Shown in pieces: positions 44,878-56,106 of a stretch of 64,000 nt of DNA; the stretch's first letter is position 1, and every line of letters starts with the position of its first letter. The notes under the pieces are model-generated. The model made no database searches, was not told the DNA's origin, and saw only the letters and a list, made by a program, of their open reading frames with translations. Source of the stretch: Evernia prunastri (lineage: Eukaryota; Ascomycota; Lecanoromycetes; Lecanorales; Parmeliaceae); contig NKYR01000110.1 in the NCBI GenBank assembly GCA_003184365.1, positions 62,001 to 126,000 on the forward strand, read 5' to 3'. The position numbers and the translations under genes were made by a program.

Positions 44878-47800
44878 CTAGTTCTTTTCCTCCTTATCCT
44901 TTCCACTATCCTCACTCTCCAAAATATCATCAAAGTGTCCCCTCTTCCCTTTCGGCACCCTAGCAAGCCAATAAAGTCCCATGGCCGCCGCAATATTGAA
45001 AATCACATAGACCAGAAAAATCCCAAAATTCCTCCACCGGTCCCCATACTCCGCACTTACGCTCTTTAAAAAGATGTTCGTCTCGTTGCGGGTACAAAAG
45101 ACACACTCGGTGGTTGACTCTAAGCTGTCAGATGTGAGGTAGCCGCCAAAGGCTTCGATGTAGGGCGCGAGGTAGGTGGAGCAATTGGAGGACCAGGGGG
45201 GAGAGAAGTGCAGGAGTTCCTCGGCGGAGCAGGAGGAGCGCGCGTTGGCGAGGCCAACGGACAACATGCCCGAGACTAGGTAGGTGAAAGGGGAGACGCG
45301 GTACATGAAAATCCAGAAGTCGGGGAGGGCGGTGGGTGTTCTTAGGACGCTGAAAGGGGGAGGTGAGAGGTACGTCAGTATCCTCTCTTTGGAAGCGGTG
45401 TTTAGGTATGGGGGTGTATGTAGGGGTAGTGGGTAAGGTGAGGTTGAAGGGGGATGACTTGACATACCCGCAGAAAATCAATGAAAGTGAGAACAACAGA
45501 TTGGTAATATTCCCCGCGGCCTCGGCAGCCTCAATTCCCGCAATAACCATATTCGTAAAAGTCCCAGCGAAGATCAAGAACGTCAGAATAAACAAGAACA
45601 TCAGTGCTCCTCTTTCGGCCACCTGACCTGCCTCCGCGGCATTCTGGCGCAGTCCGATGGGGTAGTACCAGCTTACAAAGACGAGCACAGCCATGAGGGA
45701 GTTCCAACAGATCTCGACGAGGATATTCGACAGCATGAACACTTGCCACGAGTAGGCCTTGGATGGACGTTCCCGGACTTCGTAGAGGGCGCGTTGGGTC
45801 ACGAAATGGGGCATGATTTGTTGACAAAAGTTGGAGAATATCGTGAGGAGCATGAAGACGGCGAAGAGTTGGTTTTGTAGCCCCTGGAGCGAGTTTGGAG
45901 TTTTCCAAAAGGAGAATCCGATGAACATTGCCTGGTTTGATGTTAGACACTTTACATGCTGCTTTGGACGGGTTAGGAGTTACACTAAAGAGACAGAGAG
46001 CGATTTTGGAGTATAGGTATGACGGAGTGCGCCAGTATTGCTGGAAGACTCGGGTAAGCACAGTCCAAAGCTGTGTACCAAACGGAGCTGCAAATGGCCG
46101 AAGTGCATCTGGATTCTTGACCGATACTGGCTGCTGAGACAACGTTCTCTTCATACGAGAAATCTCGGCTTTGACAGCTCTACGTTCTTCTGAGTTGTGC
46201 CAGATAGCTGGCCAGTCCTGGGTGTGTTCCGAGCCAGGAGCTAAACCGGTCACTTCGAGCATCCATTCGGCGGGATTTTCGTCTTGGCCGCATGGCCTGG
46301 CTCCGTTATGCTCAAAGTAGCTCGTGAGAGTCTTCGAAGAACCACCGATTTCACCAAAATAGAGGGTCTTACCTCCCATGGCTAGGAAGAGCAGCCGATC
46401 GAATTCTTGGAGTAGAATGGCCGAGGGTTGATGGATGGTACAGAGGATAGCTTGGCCGTTGTCGGCGAGCTTGCGGAGAAGGGCGCAGATAGACCAAGCA
46501 GTCTGACTGTCAAGGCCTATATACTAGTCAGTAAAAGATCGTTGCGCTCCATGATCCTTTACTAGGAGAACTATGTGCTTGGACATAGTAGGTTTACTAA
46601 CCAGAGGTTGGTTCGTCAAGAAAGAGTAACAAATCAGGTTTGGCAGCGATTTCGACCCCAATGGTCAGGCGCTTTCGCTGTTCGACGTTCAGACCTTGGC
46701 AAACATTAGCACATACAATTAGAATCCTACGAGCAAGCTTAGTCTCGATACGCACCTTCTCCGGGCACCCCAACAACAGCATCAGCAAATGCCTCCATCT
46801 CGAGAACCTTAATGACTTCATCGACATATGCAACCTTCTCAGCATGAGGGATAGACTTCGGCTGTCTCAGGATAGCGCTGAAAGTCAATGCCTCTCGAAC
46901 GGAAGCTGTAGCTAGATGAAGGTCTTGTTGCTGAACATAGCCAGTCTTGCGTTGGAAACCAGTGTCACGAAGTCGTCCATCTACCAGGATTTGACCGCTA
47001 ACAACACCCATTGTTAGACGATCAGCTAGTACATCGAGTAGAGTGGTCTTTCCGGCTCCGGTAACACCCTAAACACAAATCTTAGCCTTCTTGTTCCGCT
47101 CTCCGTGTCCGGGGAAAAGGAACGTACCATCAAGGCTGTCAAAGATCCAGGTATAACCCAACCGTCGACCTCATCCAAGAGTCTTCGAGGCTTGCTCTTG
47201 ATGTCAATATCGTAGTTGACACTATCCCAAAGAAAAATTACTTTGTGCTCCTGGATACTGGCAGGGGCATCAGGCACCGTCTTTTCTCGAGCTAGTGTCT
47301 CTGTGTTGACTCTATCATCGGTATTGGCTTCCTCGTCGAGCTTTGGCCTTAGATTTGGTAATCTACCTTGTCGGAATGTCAAGACTTCGCCCTTAGGCTT
47401 CTTTGCTGAGATGTACTCTGTAGCTAGAAGATAGACAAGGCAGCCGAAGATCATCAATGCAACCATTATACCAAAGTTTCTAGGAGTATTTAGTACGACC
47501 CTCCTCTCCCGGACTCCAAAAGCCTAAGAGATAACACATACCTCCACAGATGTTCGGCATTATAAGTGAAGTTGACAGCCAAGTAAGTATCCCCGTCGAC
47601 AAAGTCTGCTCCAGCAGCAGCTCCGGTGGTTGCACAAATCTTCTCGTTTGGCGAAACGTCGCCATAGCCCGGACCTTGAGGAACATATTGTGTACACGGT
47701 ATTGTACGATCGTGGAACTAGACTGCCGTTTAACTTGGCAAATACCTACAATTGTGATGTTCGTACCTCATTGATCATCAGTGCTTCGAAAGCATAGCCG

Positions 47801-50232
47801 ACAGGGTTTAAATTATTGATCCATCGAAGCCAGGGGTGCATGTTCTTGGTAGGAATTGTGAAGCCTGTGTAGATAACAAGGGCTAGACTAAAGACAGAAG
47901 CTGGTACCATAGCCTGAGTCATCAGTATGGAAGCACAACAAACGGAAGTTTGGCTTTACCTGTGGAAATGTCCGGGATAATGCAGCAATACAACGGAAGT
48001 ACATTGACATGGTGAGTGTACACGTGAATGAGAAGAGCAGGAACACAAAGAAGTGACCAGGTGTGCGTCGCAAGTTAGTCATGAAGTAAAGAGTAAGGTT
48101 AAATCCAATAGCTGTAAGGATCTTGTTGGGCATGTCGCATATCATAGAGGCTTCGATGCGTCAGCTCGAGTCAGTAAAGGTTATCTTTCGAATTACCAAT
48201 TGCTTCGGTGAATGGGTGGTAAAAAGCATACTTGGACTGCTTCTCCACGATTGGACGTTGTGCGTACAGAGTCAAGATCTACTCGCGTTAGTAATAATCT
48301 GGGGGCTTTGAATCCAAGCGAACCTCCAATGCACTGGCGAAAGCTGCCAACAGAATCGCAAAGAAGATTAAAGCGCCACGGCTGTAGAGAGAACCGGTGT
48401 TGTTCGGCAAGTTGTAAAACACACTGCCAATAACAAGGGCCATGACTGAGTTGAAAAGAATGCCTGTGATGAGTAAAGCCATATCTCCTCGCAGCCTCTG
48501 ATAACCTCGTCGGACGCATAATCTGACCTGCATTAAGATTGAAAGAGTGTATGGCGATTGTACGCGCCTGAATTGAGTCAGTATATGCATAAGTTGAGTT
48601 TAGGGTCTTCAACACACTGTGATCTTGCCTGGAACGATTTCCGTGAGTGCTTGAATTCATCGAGTGAAGGTCCCCCGACCGAATACTGGCTATCAAAATC
48701 CTCGATCTCCTGGAGTAGACGTGCTCGAACCTCGCTTTTCTGCCACACTGCAGCGAACTCATCCGGTGTATAGGGTGTCTTGCCTTCGAAGCCTTTGCGG
48801 ACTACTCGTTCTGCTGGGTTGGTCAAGGATGTGAGGAAATCGGCCGTTGTCTGTCGTAACGGACATTCGAAGCCTAATTCGACGAAGAATAAGTTTGCTG
48901 CCTGGATATTTCCGAAGTAAATTGGCGACCTTCGTACAATACAGCAACTTTGTCAAAGACCTTCGAACGTCAGCTCAGTAGTAATGCTCGAACGGTGAGA
49001 ATTACATCATAGATAGACTGTGAGGCCTGATAGAGGGATACAATAGCCGTTGCTCCGGTTAGTTTTGTTGAGGTCCTAAGTGTTCGCACGAAATCAAGAG
49101 CAGTAGCACTGTCAAGTCCACGTGTACTGTTGTCCCAACATTGCAGGGGACTGCCCGCAATAGCACTATGCAGAACGTGTATAAGCAAAAAGATTATGGA
49201 CATGCCATTTAGGGGGATGATTTACGCTTCTGCAATACTAACACGTTTTCGTTCACCACCGGAGACTCCTCGAATGAAGTCATTACCGACCTTATGTTAT
49301 GTCAGTTGGAGCCAGTGAAGATCCAAAAGTGAGTTTCAGACCATTGTGTCGACTGTATGGCTAAGACCAAAGATTGTCATGACAACATCGCGTAGATGTG
49401 CCGCGTACATCTAGGTAAGCCGTTAGTACAATGCCATTCCCCGCAGTGTAACTCATGGAAAGGTGCTTGATGAAAACCTACATCTCGACTAACGCCAGGC
49501 ATGCGGTTGCGGGGAGCCTTGCAAGAGTCAGTAAGTATCCACGCTAATATACTTCATTCAACGTACCCTAGCACGAGCTGCGAATTCGAGAGTCTGACCC
49601 GCAGTTAATTGAGGGAAGTGTATATCGACCTCAGCCTGGTAAATGCACTCTCCTTTGAAGTCCTTGTGCATGGTCTCCTTCGGAATCCCTTGGTAATTTA
49701 GATAAGAGTCCTCTGAGACACAGAAACCCTCCATTTCTCCGGCAATGATCTTCAAGAGCGTCGAACAACCACTGCATTGGTTAGCAGCCCCCCACGGATT
49801 CTTTAGGACCATCACTTGCCTCCCTGGTCTTCCCAGTACAACAAGCATCTCCCCACTCTCAACCAAGCCATCAAAATCCCTCAAGATCTGAATCCTCGTC
49901 TTCTTCCTCTTCCCAACAAGCGTCTTAGTCCAATTGAGTAAGTTGAAAGGGTAATTCCCAAAAGTCTTCTGATAGTCGGTCGGTTCCCCGAATCCATGAG
50001 CTGATAGGTTCCTGTAAGCTACACCAGCAACCCTCTTGGGGTACCGTTCAGGTTCCATCGTCGTAATGCTCATAAGCGTTTCGAGCCATGCTTTTGAGCT
50101 GAAATTGCTTGAGTTTGGATCCAACAAAGGATGCCCAGACCCAAAGAAAGGGTTGATGAGTTCTCCCTTATCATTCTTGACCCCGCGGTATGACAGTGTC
50201 CTCACAAGTTCATTGATCTTTTCTTCCTCGTT
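44878..50232 (-). other. PDR/ABC-G transporter half of the fusion
   Basis: Full-size pump of about 1,450 residues. NBD1: Walker A GRPGSGCST (only after splicing a GC-AG intron), signature VSGGERKRVS, WDNSTRGLDSA. NBD2: Walker A GVTGAGKTT, signature LNVEQRKRLTIG, Walker B LLLFLDEPTSGLDS. Each NBD is followed by about six hydrophobic segments, with a Cys-containing extracellular loop near the end (CSAEELL, CVFCTRNETN) and the tail RVPKGKRG. The Cys in the first Walker A and the altered second signature are normal for PDR pumps. The 1-base frameshift lies between LYEGRQ and YFGNIQAANLFF. Confidence 0.85.
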
Positions 50233-51604
50233 TTGATCCAGACACAAATTGGCTGATGTGTACGGTTGGCGTTGAAGCTTCTCTTCCACCATCTCCATGG
50301 GCTTCTCAATAGCGGCTTCTGTGCTGCCTCCAAGGTCCGTAGAGTGCCCAATGTGCCCTTTTGATTCTTGATCGATGCCTGTTGAACTCTCACCATGAGT
50401 AGATTCAGGGAGCTCGCACGTCTTTTGTTGGAAATAGCTGGGTCGGCCATCCTCGTGAACGATTTCCAGTGTGGGGTCTTTTTTGAAATCACCCATTGCG
50501 CCGCTCATCCACTGGCCATCCACCATTAAAGCAACGCTACAATGCCACGGAGTCGTAAATCCGGTTTTGGTGTCAAGTAGGCTCATGGATACTTTGTGCT
50601 CGCCTGTCGATTGATGGATGGAAAGGCGTAAATGTTTTGGAAAGGCGGATTTGACGGCTCCCGCAAAAGCCTGTTTGGAAAGTGTTTAGCTAGATCAAAC
50701 ACCAAATATGCTACGACATTGAAAGCTCAGAGAAAGTAATTGGGATACACCTACATATCCTCGGATTAGCATTTCCTTGGCGAGGTACTTTACATCCCTC
50801 TTGTAGCTTTTGTTCGACCTACTTTTACCGAGTGGGAATATGTATCGCAGGTCTGACTCAAGGAATCTTCGATATCCGAGATAAGTCATCTGTGTATCGG
50901 GATTTGTGGCAATTTCTTGATCGATGTCGAGGTCATCGTTGCCGTGTTTGTTGAAAAGGAATCGGCGAAAGTTGGTGGCATTGGCGACGTAGGTGATCTC
51001 TTCTAGCTTCTCTGGCAGATGGAAATTGACTAGGTCTCTAAGTCTGGAGAAGTCAATTCGGTCGAACCCCTTCTGGACACCCATCGTGCGTATGGTCTCC
51101 CCGTAAGCCCAAGTATCGCGATCCGATATGCCCAGTAAGTCTGTCAAGCAAAAAGCGCTATATTAGTAAGTGGCTTAAATTAAGGGAGATGGCCTAGTTG
51201 GTGTTGGACAGACCATTATAAACCAGGCCGTCCGAGATGATAGTGAGCTTAGCGCCAGGTGGATAAAACTCCCCTATGCGTATGCACATGATATGCAATC
51301 GTTTAAGGGCCAACTCCTCGGCTTTGTCGGGTAGGACACCAAACACTTTATCAATCTTGTTTGCCGATTTGAAAGGGAATGCTGGGAGGCACATTTCCAC
51401 CTGTGTCCCCGCTATGACGAATTGGTCGATGATGGACAAGAACTTGGGCCTGCCCGCCGCGCGTTGTTCGATGGAGTTGTTGAATTTTTTGAGGGCATAC
51501 TCGAAGATTATATTCAATATCTTGTTGGAAGTCTTCGTCCCCTCCATCTCGTCGTGTAGAGCAAGCTCTACGGAAGTATTTGTGGTTAGGGGAACAATTT
51601 GCAT
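44878..51604 (-). CDS. Isocyanide synthase fused to PDR-type (ABC-G) transporter
   Basis: Twenty minus-strand exons that join in frame: 51214-51604, 50755-51140, 49820-50670, 49567-49771, 49482-49517, 49342-49410, 49226-49290, 49006-49165, 48618-48960, 48324-48567, 48197-48278, 47960-48150, 47767-47913, 47542-47717, 47128-47479, 46756-47068, 46602-46694, 45984-46516, 45468-45931, 44878-45349. Residues 1-342 are a DIT1/PvcA-family isocyanide synthase; about 60 polar residues follow; from about residue 405 comes a complete PDR transporter (NBD1-TMD1-NBD2-TMD2). No stop separates the halves and the joint lies inside one exon (49820-50670). The family turns an amino acid into an isonitrile, and PDR pumps export small molecules, so the fusion would couple synthesis to export (inference). 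One base is missing at 48917-48921 in exon 9, so as sequenced the transporter frame is broken: either a mutation or a sequencing error. ATGs at 50298 or 50292 could start a separate transporter. Confidence 0.75.
49772..49819 (-). other. GC-AG intron within the first Walker A motif
   Basis: 48 nt, donor AG|GCAAGT (the classic GC-AG consensus), branch TGCTAAC, acceptor TGCAG. Removal gives GRPGSGCST; retention keeps frame but inserts 16 residues in the P-loop. Confidence 0.8.
50422..51604 (-). other. Isocyanide synthase (DIT1/PvcA) half of the fusion
   Basis: Residues 1-342. Family hallmarks: LPAFPFKSANKIDKVFGVLPD, EELALKRLHIMC, PGAKLTIISDGLVYND, SRLRDLVNFHLPE, YPKHLRL-like FPKHLRLSIHQ, TPWHCSVALMVDG and HEDGRPSYF. 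Start at 51604; the frame opens upstream only from a non-ATG codon. Introns: 51141-51213 (donor GTCTGT) and 50671-50754. Many fungal relatives continue with a further C-terminal segment or a dioxygenase domain; here the sequence goes over to the transporter directly after GRPSYFQQK. Confidence 0.85.
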
Positions 51605-53135
51605 AATGGCCAAGACGGACTGGGAAAACTTGAAGCCCAAAGACAAACAAAGAGAAGTTATGAGCCGAAAAAAAAAAATTGATAGATGGACTACTGGACT
51701 CGCCAATTAATGTGGGAGGACGCTAAATACTTGCTCTACCATTATATCCGTGAACGAGGCCACACATTAGACAGTTTTACAGGATCATTGAACAGCAACC
51801 CGCAAAAGTGATACGTGCTTCGAAGAGAGGCTCAATTCCTACGCTTGATACTGTTATCTCGGGCACTTTGCTGACCAGCTGACGAATACCCCGAGCACTC
51901 CGCTGCAAGCTGACGGACATCTTGAGCGCGTTGCTGGCTAGCGAATGAAGATCTCTGATAGATGAGCGGTGAGTGAGTCTGCAAGTGTCTAATCATGGAT
52001 CGTCCAATGACGTGATTGTCTGAGCTCGGACGTTGGAAGGTAAGAGGGGATTTCTGCAGATGTTTTCTCCTTTGGTCATGAAGTTTGTATCGTGGACGTC
52101 TTTGACCATATTCTGAAGCCAATCGTACCACGCACTAAGCTCGTCCTAGGCGAAGGATGAGCTTAGTCCGTGGCAAGATCATTCGTATGAGCCCCTCTCA
52201 CTCCTGATACCTCAACCCTCTGTCGACTTCCGTAAGGGCGGCTCTATGAATGTAGCTTCCGAAGCCCAGCATTACATGCAAATTCGAAAGACGACTTAAG
52301 TTCACATTGAAAACGAAGTCACAGAAATCTAGATACGACAGCTGAGGGATCAGGCAATCAGGGAATGAGAAGCCTGGAGGGCGAGGTAATAGGATGGCGA
52401 CGGGGGGCGAGGTAAAGCGGTCAGCTTCTTGTCCCCTCAATCTGAGTCAGAGATTTCCCAAAAGTGTGAAGGCTGCCCATGCAGGAGCATGCCCGTGTTC
52501 GAAAGCAGCAACCGCTGCTCCGTAGACGAGGCTGGCCCACATTGAACTAGTCACGAAATATATTATTAACACTGAATTTTTTCCCCTCGAAGTATATAAT
52601 AATAGAAACGAAAAATACTAGTTCCCAAAATTAAATTCACAAGAAAGATAGGCTGTGAGTAAGAATTTAAATGAATAACTTCGAGAATTATATAGATTCA
52701 GGGAGTGTAATTAAACGATGGTAGTATCACTAACAAAGCCAAGTGGATTGCTTTGAAATCGAACCAGGCTAGTGTTTTGAATACAAATTGTAAGATTACA
52801 TTTATGTTCGGCATATCGTGTCCAGATGCGCACGTTTTTATCAAATGGACCAGCAGAAGCAACTGCTTGCCTACATGTAAATTCGCCGAAGGTTGCCTAA
52901 GGCTGCCCGAAGTTTGCCTACATTTGCCTAAGCTTACAGAGCGGTCGAAAAGTTGCAAAAGCAGTCTCTTGCTGAATCATGTTGCCGAAACAATGTATTA
53001 GGCCGAATGATGTGGGAACCCTGCCCATTTTAGTCTGGTGGTATATATAGGTGCAGCGTACAAGCCATGATTCAAAACGTCAATCGTTTGAACTTGTGCC
53101 TTTTCAAATATCAATATTCTTCTCTGTCGTTACAA
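51605..53135. other. Divergent intergenic region of the ICS cluster
   Basis: 1.5 kb between the starts of the fused ICS-ABC gene (-) and the adenylation gene (+). It is AT-rich at 52,545-52,760, with short imperfect repeats of TTGCCTA(A/C) at about 52,890-52,935. No gene seen. Confidence 0.55.
53041..53049 (+). promoter_or_regulatory. TATA box of the adenylation gene
   Basis: GTATATATA about 90 bp before the ATG at 53136. Confidence 0.5.
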
Positions 53136-53984
53136 ATGGCAATGGATTCGTCAACGGCGTATGGCAAGAGGCTTATTCCTCAGATCCTGGACAGCCTTGC
53201 TTCTGCCGAGCCAGATCGCATCATATACTCCCTGGCGACATTTCCCGATATTTCCCATGAGTTTCGGCATATATCTGCTCGAACCTTTGCGAAGGCGGTT
53301 GACAAAACCGCTTGGTGGCTCCAAAACCAGATTGGAAGACCCATATCGATCCACACAGTGGGCTACATCGGACCTCGTAAGTTATTCAAGCTCAACATTG
53401 TTGTTCTGGCCCATTTACTGAGTACTAAGATGACATTCGACACATTCTGTTGACCTACGCGTGTGTCAAGGCTGGTTGCGCTGTAAGTATCAGTAAATAT
53501 ATACCCCAATGAGTAGACTTGGGGTTCACCTGGCTGATGTCGCTTGTTTTTTTTCTTTTGCGCAGGCCTTATTTCTTTCTCCCAAGAACAACGTTGAAGG
53601 GGCTTTGGTAGTCCTCGACGCAGCAAAATGCAATACTTGGGTCAGAGCTCGCGAGCAGCCCTGTATTCCTCTGGTGAAAGACTTCCTGCAGCAACGCCCC
53701 ATGGAAGTTCTGGATCTCCCTGAAATCGACGAGCTTCTCGATGCTGAATCCATAGCGTGTTTCCCGTACAGTAAGACCTTTGATGAAGCTATCCAAGACC
53801 CATTCTGCGTCCTGCATACCTCTGGGACCACAGGAGTGCCGAAGCCTATTTCATGGTCTCACGGTCTGATCGGCTCGATGGATGCCGTGCGGCTGCTTCC
53901 ACCTACTGAGGGCGATGATGGGCTGGCCCCGTGGACTTCCCTGTGGAAGGAAGGCGATAGAATCTACTCGTCATTTCCTATGAG
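53136..53984 (+). pseudogene. NRPS-like adenylation-domain gene, cut by a copia LTR
   Basis: Exons 53136-53376, 53430-53482 and 53566 to the break, about 237 residues remaining. Introns of 53 and 83 nt restore GYIGPHDIRHILLTYACVKA and GCAALFLSPKN. The sequence is the first half of an AMP-binding domain of the fungal NRPS-like (A-T-reductase or A-T-TE) type: RTFAKAVDKTAWWLQ, LFLSPKNNVEGAL, and the phosphate loop HTSGTTGVPKPISWSHG. Such enzymes activate a carboxylic or amino acid as adenylate. At 53985, just after IYSSFPM, the LTR begins; the frame runs into it and stops at 54015. The rest of the adenylation domain and all downstream domains are not in the window. Being divergent from the isocyanide synthase, it probably belonged to the same pathway. 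Confidence 0.8.
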
Positions 53985-54297
53985 TGTTGAAATTATATGG
54001 TGTGATATGACTTGATTATTTTTACTACTTTTCTGGAGAAGGATATCCTTCTCCTTATATGGCCAATATGTCTATGTTGCCACCAAATGTACTCCGAAAT
54101 TTCTACCTGACACGCTGTCCTCACAGTACAATTTTCTATGGTGGCGGTAATCACACCACCGCCAAGGCTTGGGAGGCGTTGCCACCACATTGCCAAGTGT
54201 GAGAAATATGGATAATGTGGAAGGAATACCATGGTCCATTTCGCCATGGCGTATAGCCTCAATATGGCTCATGGCTCAAATGGCCTCAAATCCAACA
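53985..54297 (-). repeat. LTR of a Ty1/copia element (3' LTR)
   Basis: 313 bp with terminal TGTTG...CAACA. It directly interrupts the adenylation gene, with ATGAG just outside as the possible target-site copy. Next to its inner end is CACCCCCATATTCC, which on the minus strand is the purine tract expected before a 3' LTR. It contains a perfect 20-bp palindrome (54035-54054) and a GC hairpin (54143-54163). The matching 5' LTR is not seen in the window. Confidence 0.75.
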
Positions 54298-55468
54298 CAC
54301 CCCCATATTCCTTTCACATTGTCCATTAGACGTCTACCAGACCGCTTCGTCTTACGAAGGGCTGATACATGATTCGTCCAAGTGGCTTTGTGAGNTCGGT
54401 GGGAACGAATTGCATGTCCACAGTGCCATCATTGACTTTTTCGCGCACGAAGTGGTGGGCGATGTCCATGTGCTTGGTGCGAGCATGGAACTGAGCGTTC
54501 TTTGCAAGGGCGATGGCACCCTGATTGTCGCCGAAGATGACAGTGGCCTTTGGGTCAGAGTCTTTGGGACGAAGGAGTTGATTGAGCAGGTTCTTCAGCC
54601 AGATCGCTTCCTTAGTGGCTTGCGTCTGACCGATATACTCTGCCTCACAGGTAGACAATGCCACTGTGGCTTGGCGTTTAGATGACCAGCTAATGGCGCC
54701 ACTGCCCACATTGAACAGGTAGCCGGAGGTGGACCTCCGGGATGGATCACCAGCCCAATCAGAATCGGTGTAACCGATAAGGTCCTGAAGGGAACCTTTG
54801 TACACGAACTCATAGTGCACTGTGCCTCGAAGGTATCGGAAGATTCGAATAACCGCATTCCAGTGTGCTGGAGTCGGGTTGGCTGCGTAGCGACTCACGA
54901 GGGAGACGGCATAGGCGATGTCAGGGCGAGTACCAAGCATGGCATACATAAGGGATCCCACAGCTGACTGGTAGTCCTCGCGCAATTTCCTTGGGGCCAC
55001 ATAGCCTTCTTCGGCCGGCACTAATTTGCGGCTGGTCTCCAAAGGCGTAGAGGCCGGATTGAGGTTCCAACAGTTGAAATGATTGAGAAATCGAGTGACG
55101 TAGGCCTCTTGGCCCAGGCGAATGATGCCGGCGGCGCGATCTCGTTTGACGGTCATCCCTAGGTAATAGGCGATCGGTCCCAAATCAGACATGTGAAATT
55201 TGGCCTTGAGGGCTTCCTTAATGCGCTGGATGCCGGCTTTGCTGGGACCGGTAATCAAAACATCATCCACATAGAGGGCGACGATGGTACCTTCCTTGGC
55301 ATCCATGAATACGCTGTCGTCCGATTCGATGGGCACGAGACCGAGTTCTTTCATGTACTCCGAAAAGTGCTGATACCAGATTCGAGGGGACTGTTTGAGA
55401 CCGTAGAGGGCCTTGTTTAGCTTGCAGACCCTATTGTCCTTGCTGAAACCATCAGGCTGTTGCACGTA
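54298..55468 (-). mobile_element. Copia pol fragment: RT C-terminus and RNase H
   Basis: Minus-strand frame ending at 54326. Reverse transcriptase with the copia YVDD box (VALYVDDVLITG), KARFHM-like KAKFHMSDLG, then RNase H (GYTDSDWAGD, STSGYLF, STCEAEYI) and the final KHMDIAHHFVREKV. An n at 54395 and another at 55469 mark patched joints; at 55469 about 12 bp present in the sister copy (near 56,787) are replaced by n. Confidence 0.85.
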
Positions 55469-55469
55469 N

Positions 55470-56105
55470 GACATTGCCATAGAGAAAGGCGGTTTTGACA
55501 TCCATCTGCTCCACGTCCCAATCCATGGCCGCTGCCAGGGCGAAGATGGCCTTGTAACTCATGGGTTTGACCACCGATGCGAAAGTATCATGGTAATCAC
55601 GACCCTCCTGCTGTTCGAATCCACGAACGACCCAGCGGGCTTTGTAGCGGGTAACTTCCCCAGTGGGACCCCGCTTCAGGGTGTAGACCCAGCGCCCTCG
55701 GAGAACGTGAGCGCCGGGGGGTGCCTGAACGAGACACCAAGTATTGTTGTCCATGAGGGATTTGTATTCGTCTTCCATGGCGAGCTCCCAATGCATGCGG
55801 GCGAGTGAGTTCGAGATGGCCTGCTCATAGGTTTTAGGCTCAAAGACGTCAGGTTTGTTGGCACGATGTGCCAGTAGGGCGAATGCCGCAAATGCACCCT
55901 GAAGAGGGTCAGGTGAGAGGTCGCGAAGGTCCGGAATCGTCAGGTCAGGATGATCCAAGAGCACCTTTTGGATAGCGCTCAACTCAGGGTCTCCTCGGAC
56001 GGTTTTCACTGCAGTGGAGTTTGAAGAGGTGGACGGTGTAAGTTCATGGATAGGTGCTGGCGTAGGTGCACGTCTTTCCACTGGCCATGGAAAGTTTGGC
56101 CGTGG
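55470..56105 (-). mobile_element. Copia pol fragment: integrase tail to RT N-terminus
   Basis: Minus-strand RT start (DNNTWCLVQAPPGAHVLRGR, WVVRGFEQQEGRDYHDTF, VKTAFLYGN) preceded by the variable linker after integrase. It ends at an n (56106), where the sequence jumps back to RNase H-side sequence. Confidence 0.8.
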
Positions 56106-56106
56106 N

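Noticed and set aside
48890..48950. Tiny intron (32 nt, GTCGCC...CCAG) to repair the transporter frame
   Set aside because: Shorter than any other intron in the window and it would delete conserved residues; a 1-base deletion explains the data better.
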